Shown here piece after piece: positions 54,831 to 61,145 of a stretch of 61,145 bases of DNA. The first letter of the stretch is position 1, and each line of letters starts with the position of its first letter. The position numbers and the translations under genes are program-made. The stretch is taken from contig JAJCXX010000023.1 in assembly GCA_029263195.1 (NCBI GenBank), forward strand, positions 1 to 61,145, given 5' to 3'. The stretch is from Acidimicrobiales bacterium. Its GTDB lineage: Bacteria > Actinomycetota > Acidimicrobiia > Acidimicrobiales > Aldehydirespiratoraceae. The notes under the pieces are model-generated. The model was not told the origin of the DNA, did not search any database, and saw only the letters and a program-made list of their open reading frames with translations.

Positions 54831-56360
54831 TCAGCTCGAGCCGAGGACCACCACGAGGCTGACGCTGGCACCTTCACGGACGACATCGACGACGATGGTG
54901 TCGCCGGGGCGGTAGAGCTGGATCTGTGCGGCCAGTTCGTCCATCGTGGCGACGGGCTCACCGCCGATGTCGACGATGAGGTCGCCGATCTCGAGTCCGC
55001 CGGTCGCCGCTGGCGAATCGGCCTCGACACTCGCCACCACTGCACCTTGAGTGCCGTCGGTGGGTGACTGTCCGCGGATGCCGAGGAAACCGAATTCGAG
55101 GGACTCGCCGGCGACGATGCGCTGGGCGATCAGGTCGACCGTCTCGGACGGAACCGCGAATCCGACGCCGATGTTGCCTTCGGTGCGGCCATCGGTGCGG
55201 ATAGCCGTGTTCATGCCGACCACTCGGCCCTGGCGATCGGCCAGCGCCCCACCGGAGTTGCCCGGGTTGATGGGAGCGTCGGTCTGGATCATGCCCACCG
55301 GACCCGTGTTTTCGAGGTCGGATCCGGCCTCACGATTGACTCGGTCGATGGCGCTGACGATTCCTGCGGTGACGGTCTGGTCGAGCCCGAACGGGCTGCC
55401 TATGGCCACCGCCAATTGACCGACCTCAACGGTGTGGGCCGGTGCGAACACGGCCTGGACCAGATCAACGGTGTCGGGGTCGATCTTGATGACCGCCACG
55501 TCGCGTCGCGAGTCGCCTCCGACCACTTCGCCCGGAACCGTGGCGCCGCTGGCGAATGTGATCTGCACGTTTCGGGAGTCGGCCACCACATGGTTGTTGG
55601 TGACGATGTAGCCCTCCTGGGCGTCCCACACGATGCCGGAACCCTGCCCGAGATCGGCCTGCACCAGCACCACCGACGGGGCAACCACACGTGCCACATC
55701 GGCCACCGGTTCATCAGAGTCGGCACCTGTGCCCAGAGGGCCGGGTGCATCGGGAAGCGTTCGGGCCGGGGTCAGGTCGGCGCTGCTGGTGGGCAGAGCG
55801 ACCTGCTGGGTGTCGCCCGAGGAATCCGAAATGCTGTCGGACGACACGATTGTGCCCACCGCGAAGCTGCCTGCCGCAAGAATGAGAACGGCGGCCACAC
55901 CTGCCGCCACCCTCCAACCTCGGCGCCGTGGGAGAGGCGGATCTGCCACGCGGGAGGCTGGGGGTGGGGAGAACGGGGGCCGACCGAGCACCGAATGCGG
56001 TGGCTCGAAGTCGGCTGGACTGGGGGGAGCCGGCGATGCCGGTGGCTCGGGACGAAACTCCGTCGGGGGCGACTCGCCGAACACCGACCGGGGCGAGCCC
56101 CACGGGTCGGTGGGATCAGAGGGAGCGGTGGGGAGATTGTCGGCCGTGCCGCCCGATGCGAGTGGTGGCGGCGGGGGCACGGCCAAATCTTGGCCCGCCG
56201 GGAGGTCGGTGACACCGTCCATGGGAGGGACGGGGACAGATGCAGTGGGGGGATGGACTGCATCGTCCTCAATAGATGTCACCAGCTCATCTCCGGCGGG
56301 CCGGCTCGACGGCGGGAGGGAATTGCCGTCAGGCGACTGGTTGGTCGAATCTCGATCCAT
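54831..56360 (-). CDS. HtrA-like membrane serine protease with PDZ domain
   Basis: A 509-residue protein: a cytoplasmic Pro/Ser-rich N-terminus of 145 residues, one transmembrane helix (151-172), then a trypsin-like domain with complete triad H257 (TNNHVVA), D287 (RRDVAVI) and S369 (PGNSGG), and a C-terminal PDZ domain (LGIRGQSPTDGTQGAVVASVEADSPAATGGL). It should degrade or regulate misfolded exported proteins. It lies just after a two-component system, as HtrA genes under MprAB/CseBC-like control often do. It has its own leaderless-type promoter. Confidence 0.93.
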   Translation of the reverse strand: MDRDSTNQSPDGNSLPPSSRPAGDELVTSIEDDAVHPPTASVPVPPMDGVTDLPAGQDLAVPPPPPLASGGTADNLPTAPSDPTDPWGSPRSVFGESPPTEFRPEPPASPAPPSPADFEPPHSVLGRPPFSPPPASRVADPPLPRRRGWRVAAGVAAVLILAAGSFAVGTIVSSDSISDSSGDTQQVALPTSSADLTPARTLPDAPGPLGTGADSDEPVADVARVVAPSVVLVQADLGQGSGIVWDAQEGYIVTNNHVVADSRNVQITFASGATVPGEVVGGDSRRDVAVIKIDPDTVDLVQAVFAPAHTVEVGQLAVAIGSPFGLDQTVTAGIVSAIDRVNREAGSDLENTGPVGMIQTDAPINPGNSGGALADRQGRVVGMNTAIRTDGRTEGNIGVGFAVPSETVDLIAQRIVAGESLEFGFLGIRGQSPTDGTQGAVVASVEADSPAATGGLEIGDLIVDIGGEPVATMDELAAQIQLYRPGDTIVVDVVREGASVSLVVVLGSS

Positions 56361-56366
56361 GCGAAG

Positions 56367-56372
56367 ACCGTA
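56367..56372 (-). promoter_or_regulatory. -10 box for a leaderless HtrA-like mRNA
   Basis: Minus-strand TACGGT, then CTTCGC, then ATG 56360. The hexamer equals that at 53202-53207. Confidence 0.65.
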
Positions 56373-56426
56373 TTCCTCAAGGGGGAAAGGGACAGTAAGA
56401 AGTTCCGAAAATCGGAAGAAAGACGT

Positions 56427-57665
56427 TCAGGCCCGGGGCTGGTGATGACTTCTGGGCAATCGAAGGGTAAACGATGACCCGGCACCGACCTCTGATTCGA
56501 GATCGACACGTCCGCCGTGAGCTTGAGCTATTTGCTGCACGATCGTGAGGCCCAGGCCGGAACGGCCTTCGTTGCGGGCCTGAGCGCGGTCGCCGCGCCA
56601 GAAGCGGTCGAAGACCTTTTTCTGGGCTTCAGGGGCGATCCCGGGGCCCTCATCGGCCACCTGGACCCAAATTCCGTCCTCGTTCTCACCGGTTTGAACC
56701 GAGATCGAAGATCCGGCCGGAGCCAGCCTCACCGCGTTGGCGAGCAGGTTGGCGATCGCCCTGCGAATGGCCGGACCGTCGCCGCAGACCGGAAGCGGCT
56801 CATCGGCGACTTCAGCGGTGAGCGTGAGCTCGCGGGCATCGGCCAGGGTGGCGAACTCGGCCGCCAGATCGCAGGCCAGCGGTCCGAGGTCGAGGTCTTC
56901 CTCGCGGGTGGGGCGGGTTCCGTGACGGGCGTAGTCGAGTAGGTCGTCGACAAGGATCGACATCCTTGAGGCCGACCTGCCCACGACCTCGCTCGCCGAA
57001 CGAAGATCATCGACAGTGGCGTCCGGGTCGGCGAGAGCCACATCGACGTTGGTGCGGATCACCGCGAGAGGATTGCGGAGTTCGTGGCTGGCTTCGTGGA
57101 TGAACTCGCGCTGCGACTCGAACGCGCTGTCGATTCGTTGGAGCATGTCGTCGAAGGTGTCGGCGAGTTGCCGGAGTTCGTCGTCGGGGCCTTCGAGATC
57201 GATTCTTCGCGACAGGTCGGTGGCCTGGATGTCGCGCGCCACACCCGTGATTCGCCCCACCGGGCGCAGCACGATGCCGGCCACAAACCAGCCGACTCCG
57301 AGGCTTCCCACGAAGAGCATGCCGAGCGCACCGAACGCATAGGTGCGCAACTGATCGAGCGCCTGGGAGTTGACCTCGCGCTCGAATACCGCCAGCGGGT
57401 CGGTTACCTCGAAATCGATCCGACCGAGCGCCAGCTGGCCGTCGATGTCGCGGAACATGACCGCGGCTCGGTCGGTACGAGAGATGTCCTGCTGTTCGAG
57501 ACTGCGTGACAGCCCCGCGTAGATTCCGCCCACCACGATCGCCCCGAGGCCGAACAGCAATACCGAGTAGAGCACCGTGAGCCGAAACCGGATGGAACCG
57601 CGCCAGCCCGGCATACGCGGCGAAACCGCCACCTCGGACACGTCAGTCACCTGCGACCGCTTCAC
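56427..57665 (-). CDS. Two-component sensor histidine kinase
   Basis: A 412-residue inner-membrane kinase: transmembrane helices at about 28-50 and 109-132 flank a short sensor loop of about 55 residues; a HAMP domain follows (RPVGRITGVARDIQATDLSRRI), then the dimerisation box with phospho-acceptor H194 (EASHELRNPLAV) and the ATPase domain (N box NLLANAVRLAP, G1 VADEGPGIAPE, G2 GRSGLGLTI). It overlaps its response regulator by 23 bp. The likely cue is envelope stress, judged only from the adjoining HtrA gene. Confidence 0.93.
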   Translation of the reverse strand: MKRSQVTDVSEVAVSPRMPGWRGSIRFRLTVLYSVLLFGLGAIVVGGIYAGLSRSLEQQDISRTDRAAVMFRDIDGQLALGRIDFEVTDPLAVFEREVNSQALDQLRTYAFGALGMLFVGSLGVGWFVAGIVLRPVGRITGVARDIQATDLSRRIDLEGPDDELRQLADTFDDMLQRIDSAFESQREFIHEASHELRNPLAVIRTNVDVALADPDATVDDLRSASEVVGRSASRMSILVDDLLDYARHGTRPTREEDLDLGPLACDLAAEFATLADARELTLTAEVADEPLPVCGDGPAIRRAIANLLANAVRLAPAGSSISVQTGENEDGIWVQVADEGPGIAPEAQKKVFDRFWRGDRAQARNEGRSGLGLTIVQQIAQAHGGRVDLESEVGAGSSFTLRLPRSHHQPRA

Positions 57666-58362
57666 TCGACTCGCCCGTCGGCCCGTCGGGCAGAAGCCGG
57701 TATCCCGAACCGATCACGGTCTCGATCGCCTGAGGCTCGTCGCCCTCGCTGAGCTTGCGACGGAGCGTGCCCACAGTGACCCTCACAGTGTTGGTGAAGG
57801 GATCAGCGTGTTCGTCCCAGACATGTTCGAGTAGATGTTCCTGCGACAGCACCTTGTCGGGGTGGTGCATGAAGTATCGAAGCAGCGCGAACTCCTTGGC
57901 GGTGAGCTCGAGGTCGCGCTCGCCGCGGCAGGCCCGGTGGCGGGAATCATCGAGGTGGATGTCGCCGACATCCATGACCGCGGAGGGCTGGGCGGTGTCT
58001 CGTCGGAGCAACGTTCGCACCCGTGCGGTGAGTTCGCCGAACGCGAAAGGCTTGACGAGGTAGTCGTCGGCACCCACGTCGAGGCCGGTGATGCGGTCGT
58101 CGACGCTGTCGCGAGCGGTCAGCATCAATACTCGTGGCGAGTTGCCGTCGGTGGCACGTTCACGCAGTTGCCGACATACCTCCACCCCGTCGAGGCCGGG
58201 CATCGTGATATCGAGGCACACGAGGTCGTAGGGGGTGAAATCGGACTTGTCGAGGGCGTCCTGGCCGTCGGTGGCAACATCAACGGCGTAGCCCTCGCGA
58301 CGAAGGCCACGGGCCACAGCGTCGGCGAGATCGACCTCGTCGTCGACAACAAGAATCCTCAT
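57643..58362 (-). CDS. OmpR-family response regulator
   Basis: A 239-residue DNA-binding regulator. The receiver has the acidic pair VVDDE, phospho-acceptor D51 (LVCLDITMPG), LTARDSVDDRITGLDVGADDYLVKPF with the conserved Lys; the C-terminal winged helix has LELTAKEFALLRYFMHHPDKVLSQEHLLEHVWDE and NTVRVTVGTLRRKL in the usual order. ATG 58362 sits seven bases after a -10 box. It is divergent from the MoxR gene. Confidence 0.95.
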   Translation of the reverse strand: MRILVVDDEVDLADAVARGLRREGYAVDVATDGQDALDKSDFTPYDLVCLDITMPGLDGVEVCRQLRERATDGNSPRVLMLTARDSVDDRITGLDVGADDYLVKPFAFGELTARVRTLLRRDTAQPSAVMDVGDIHLDDSRHRACRGERDLELTAKEFALLRYFMHHPDKVLSQEHLLEHVWDEHADPFTNTVRVTVGTLRRKLSEGDEPQAIETVIGSGYRLLPDGPTGESSEAVAGD

Positions 58363-58414
58363 CGCCGAGACGCTACCTCCCAACCCCTTTCGCTCGCGCT
58401 TATCGTGCGCCACG
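58363..58414. promoter_or_regulatory. Compact divergent promoter region, regulator and MoxR genes
   Basis: Within 52 bp lie a minus-strand -10 box TAGCGT (58375-58370, seven bases before ATG 58362) and a plus-strand TATCGT (58401-58406, eight bases before TTG 58415). The two -10 elements are 25 bp apart and face away from each other, so the -35 regions must overlap and the promoters should compete. Confidence 0.6.
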
Positions 58415-59500
58415 TTGAATGCCATCGACCACATCACAACACCAAGCACCGAAAGACCGGATCAAGTGACCAATTTCGAAGATCAGGCAGCACCCGCCTC
58501 GAACGAGCCACAACCGACACTCGAACGGGCGCTGGTCGAACTGCGAAGGGTGATCGTGGGTCAAGAATTGCTGGTGGAACGCCTGCTTGTGGCGTTGTTG
58601 TCCGGCGGACACTGCTTGATCGAGGGGCCACCGGGGTTGGCCAAGACGCTGGCCGTTCGCACTCTCGCCGACATCACCGGCGGCACGTTCAGTCGGGTGC
58701 AGTTCACCCCCGACCTGCTGCCCTCCGACATTGTCGGAACCCGAATCTTCAAGGCATCTTCAGAGTCCTTCGATGTCGAACTCGGCCCGGTATTCGCCAA
58801 TTTCGTGCTCGCCGACGAAATCAACCGAGCGCCGGCCAAGGTCCAGTCGGCCCTGCTCGAGGTGATGGGCGAACATCAGGTCACCATCGGCGACACCACC
58901 CATGTCGTTCCCGATCCCTTCTTGGTGCTCGCCACCCAAAACCCGATCGAATCGGAGGGCGTGTATTCGTTGCCGGAGGCCCAGCGCGACCGGTTTCTGA
59001 TGAAGGTTCTCGTCGACTATCCGTCGCCGGCCGAAGAGGTGGAGATCGTCCGCCGCATGGGGGTCAGGGCGCCAGTGGCGTCGCAAGTCCTCACGCCGGC
59101 CGGGATTCTCGAACTTCAGGCGCAGGCCGATCGGGTGATCGTCGAGCCGGCGGTGATCGAGTATGCGGTCAACCTCGTGACCGCCACGCGCCAACCAACG
59201 CTGCTGGGAGTCCCCGAACTCGAGGAGATGATCGAATACGGCGCCAGTCCTCGAGCCACACTCGGTCTGGTGCGGGCCGGTCGGGCGATCGCCCTTCTCC
59301 GGGGCCGAGATTACGCAGTGCCCCAAGACATCTTCGATGTCGCCCCGGAGGTGCTCCGCCATCGAATGGTGTTGTCTTATGAGGCACTGGCCGCCGACAT
59401 GACCGCAGAGGATCTCCTCTACCGGATCCTCAGCACCATTCCCGCGCCGATCGTGTCGCCGTCCACCCAGGATCCGGTGCGCTCGGCCGACCGGCCATGA
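58415..59500 (+). CDS. MoxR-family AAA+ ATPase
   Basis: A 361-residue chaperone-like ATPase. Walker A is IEGPPGLAKTL near residue 70; Walker B is FVLADEINRAPAKVQSALLEVMGE; sensor 1 and VLATQNPIESEGVYSLPEAQRDRF follow, then the lid domain. The start is uncertain: TTG 58415 gives a 35-residue low-complexity extension, and GTG 58466 gives a shorter protein; neither has a good ribosome-binding site. It opens an operon with DUF58 and VWA proteins. Confidence 0.93.
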   Translation: MNAIDHITTPSTERPDQVTNFEDQAAPASNEPQPTLERALVELRRVIVGQELLVERLLVALLSGGHCLIEGPPGLAKTLAVRTLADITGGTFSRVQFTPDLLPSDIVGTRIFKASSESFDVELGPVFANFVLADEINRAPAKVQSALLEVMGEHQVTIGDTTHVVPDPFLVLATQNPIESEGVYSLPEAQRDRFLMKVLVDYPSPAEEVEIVRRMGVRAPVASQVLTPAGILELQAQADRVIVEPAVIEYAVNLVTATRQPTLLGVPELEEMIEYGASPRATLGLVRAGRAIALLRGRDYAVPQDIFDVAPEVLRHRMVLSYEALAADMTAEDLLYRILSTIPAPIVSPSTQDPVRSADRP

Positions 59501-60450
59501 TTCGACGGCACCAAGGTGCTTCCTCGGCCGATCAGGTCGATGCGACCGACGACGAACAGTCTCGGGTCGTGCTGCGACGACTCGAACTCGACGTCACGCG
59601 TCGACTCGACGGGTTGTTACAGGGCGACTACCGCGGCTTGATTCCCGGACTGGGGTCCGAGGCGGGCGAGGCCCGCATCTACGCCCCGGGTGACGACGTG
59701 CGGCGCATGGACTGGAACGTCACCGCCCGCACCGGACAAGCCCACATCCGCGACAGCGTCGCCGACCGCGAACTCGAGACCTGGGCGCTCGTCGATCTCT
59801 CGCCGAGTCTCGATTGGGGCACGTCCACCCGAACCAAGGCAGATCTGGCGATCTCGGCCGCCGCGGCCATCGGGATTCTCACCGACCGGGTCGGCAACAG
59901 GATCGGGGCGGTGATCTCCGACGGCGAAACCCTGCACGAGATCCCCACCGGGTCCGGCCGGCGGCACACGATGGCGATGCTGCATCGGATGTCGACGATC
60001 GCTTCACGAGCCGGAGGCAGCCAAGGGCTCGAGCCGGGACTCCGCCGTCTCGCCGGACCGGGCCGTCGGGGCGGCCTCGCTGTGGTGATCTCCGATCTTC
60101 TCGGCTCCGACTGGGCCGATGCTCTGAAGGCCGTGTGTATCCGCCATGAGACTCTCGTCATCGAGATCGTCGACCAACGAGAGCTCGAACTTCCCGATGT
60201 GGGGGTGGTCGAGTTCGTCGACTCCGAAACCGGTGACGTGGTCGAGATCAACACGGGTAGCCGAGCGCTGCGCGAACGTTTCGCCGAGGCCGGCCGGGTC
60301 CGGCTGTCGGACCACGCGGCGGCGGTCAGAAAGGCCGGAGCCGATCATGTGGTTCTGCGCACCGACGAAGATTGGGTCGTGGCGCTTGCCAAATTCGTCG
60401 ACCGTCGACGGCGGGGCGGACGCCGCATGATCACGAAGGTCGCCCAGTGA
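59497..60450 (+). CDS. DUF58 domain protein
   Basis: A 317-residue protein with the DUF58 signature GLGSEAGEARIYAPGDDVRRMDWNVTARTGQAHIRD, normally found beside MoxR. A VWA-like metal site is suggested by ALVDLSPSLDWG. ATGA overlap with moxR and GTGA overlap with the next gene indicate one transcript. Such modules assist maturation of membrane or extracytoplasmic complexes, but the client here cannot be told. Confidence 0.92.
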   Translation: MIRRHQGASSADQVDATDDEQSRVVLRRLELDVTRRLDGLLQGDYRGLIPGLGSEAGEARIYAPGDDVRRMDWNVTARTGQAHIRDSVADRELETWALVDLSPSLDWGTSTRTKADLAISAAAAIGILTDRVGNRIGAVISDGETLHEIPTGSGRRHTMAMLHRMSTIASRAGGSQGLEPGLRRLAGPGRRGGLAVVISDLLGSDWADALKAVCIRHETLVIEIVDQRELELPDVGVVEFVDSETGDVVEINTGSRALRERFAEAGRVRLSDHAAAVRKAGADHVVLRTDEDWVVALAKFVDRRRRGGRRMITKVAQ

Positions 60451-61145
60451 GTTTCGCTGATTCGGAACGTCTGTGGCTGCTGCTCGGTGTCGGCTTGTTG
60501 GCGATCGGCTACCTAATCGCGCAACGCCGACGTGGCCGCTACGCCATCAGGTTCTCCGACACCTCACTTCTCGACACCGTGGCGCCCCGTCGGCCCGGGA
60601 TACGACGCCATTTCGTGGCGTTGATGTTCTTGGCGGTGGCTTCGTCGATGGTGCTGGCGATTTCCGGGCCGGCCCGGTCCGAGGATGTCCCTCGTCGTAA
60701 TGCCACGGTGGTGCTCACCATCGACACCTCTCTTTCGATGGGCGCCGAGGACGTCGCCCCGAGCCGCATCGACGCGGCCAAGCAGGCCGCTCTGGCGTTC
60801 GTCGAGAGCGCCCCCGACACCCTCGACATCGGCTTGGTGTCGTTCAACGGGATTCCGGTCGTGAGGGTCGTACCGACTCGCGACCGGGCTGCGGTCGCTG
60901 CGTCGGTTCAGAGCCTCCAACTCGGCGAGGCCACCGCCACTGGTGATGCCATCTTTGCTTCCATCGATGCCATCCGGTCAGCCCCGAATCCACCACCGTT
61001 GGAGCCAGATTCCGACGAGGACATCGCGGCGATCATCGTCTTGTTGTCCGATGGCACGCCAACCGTCGGCCGATCGGTTGAGGTGGCGGTGTCAGCCGCT
61101 GTCGATGCCGGCATTCCGGTGTCGACCGTCTCGCTCGGCACCGCA
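60447..61145 (+). CDS. VWA-domain (BatA-like) membrane protein, 5' part
   Basis: The frame is open from GTG 60447 to the window end (233 residues seen). Two transmembrane helices lie at about 9-23 and 55-74; a von Willebrand A domain follows with MIDAS motif DTSLSMGAED near residue 93, the conserved Thr region EATATGDAI and LLSDGTPTVG. It starts with a GTGA overlap on the DUF58 gene. The C-terminus, and with it the expected third membrane helix, is outside the window. Confidence 0.9.
   Translation, partial: MSFADSERLWLLLGVGLLAIGYLIAQRRRGRYAIRFSDTSLLDTVAPRRPGIRRHFVALMFLAVASSMVLAISGPARSEDVPRRNATVVLTIDTSLSMGAEDVAPSRIDAAKQAALAFVESAPDTLDIGLVSFNGIPVVRVVPTRDRAAVAASVQSLQLGEATATGDAIFASIDAIRSAPNPPPLEPDSDEDIAAIIVLLSDGTPTVGRSVEVAVSAAVDAGIPVSTVSLGTA

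Noticed and set aside
57835..59382. A 515-codon plus-strand frame crossing the divergent regulator/MoxR promoter
   Set aside because: It is out of frame with MoxR and antisense to the response regulator, both of which are clear family members.

Overview
The window looks like a chromosomal, mostly core-genome segment from a high-GC actinobacterium. I favour the class Acidimicrobiia, but this is an inference from gene order and protein style; no rRNA or marker search was possible. Pointers are a WhiG-type sigma factor in the actinobacterial rpsB-whiG-xerC-dprA-comM neighbourhood, a ribosomal protein S2 with a long Ala/Glu/Pro tail, many GTG starts, and frequent -10 boxes placed so close to the start codon that the mRNAs should be leaderless. 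I found no tRNA, rRNA, CRISPR array, insertion sequence, prophage or defence island, and every large gene is intact.

Layout. (1) 1-5404, + strand: the end of a BMP-type substrate-binding protein, one double ATPase and two permeases of a nucleoside-type ABC importer, then a PhyH-like dioxygenase in the same operon. (2) 5420-7211: a TetR repressor divergent from an NAD-dependent epimerase-like gene, with palindromic operators between them. (3) 7238-13522, + strand: adenosine deaminase, a two-unit M16 peptidase lipoprotein, uracil phosphoribosyltransferase, a D-2-hydroxyacid dehydrogenase and an unknown protein. (4) 13537-16409, - strand: a TetR regulator with a di-iron ferritin-like protein, and an adenosine kinase-like PfkB kinase. 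(5) 16410-20612: a gap with a tiny gene, then M1 aminopeptidase and a metallophosphoesterase. (6) 20596-39389, - strand: ribF-ribE-ribBA-ribH; truB, rbfA, infB, ylxR, nusA, rimP; ispG, rseP, dxr, cdsA; frr, pyrH, tsf, rpsB. (7) 39555-45677, - strand: a degenerate LytM-lipase fusion, whiG, xerC, dprA and comM. (8) 45789-50776: cytochrome c, two tiny + strand genes, yraN, rplS-trmD-rimM-khpA-rpsP, and ffh. (9) 50822-53670, + strand: an ECF sigma factor with a membrane partner, and a small anchored protein. (10) 53698-61145: ftsY, an HtrA-like protease and a two-component system on the - strand, then MoxR, DUF58 and VWA genes on the + strand running off the end.

How the parts fit. Regions 1, 3 and 4 together give nucleoside import plus salvage by deamination, phosphorylation and base phosphoribosylation. 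Region 6 holds flavin synthesis, two MEP isoprenoid steps, CDP-diacylglycerol synthesis and the translation-initiation/NusA cluster. Both SRP GTPases (ffh and ftsY) are present. I see no clearly undescribed multi-gene system. The best leads are the leaderless-promoter pattern, a KstR-like palindrome in front of the riboflavin operon, the LytM-lipase fusion with missing zinc ligands, and four genes (ylxR with a CTG start, a 45-residue acidic protein, a 36-residue membrane protein and its zinc-ribbon partner) that automatic calling can easily miss or mis-start.
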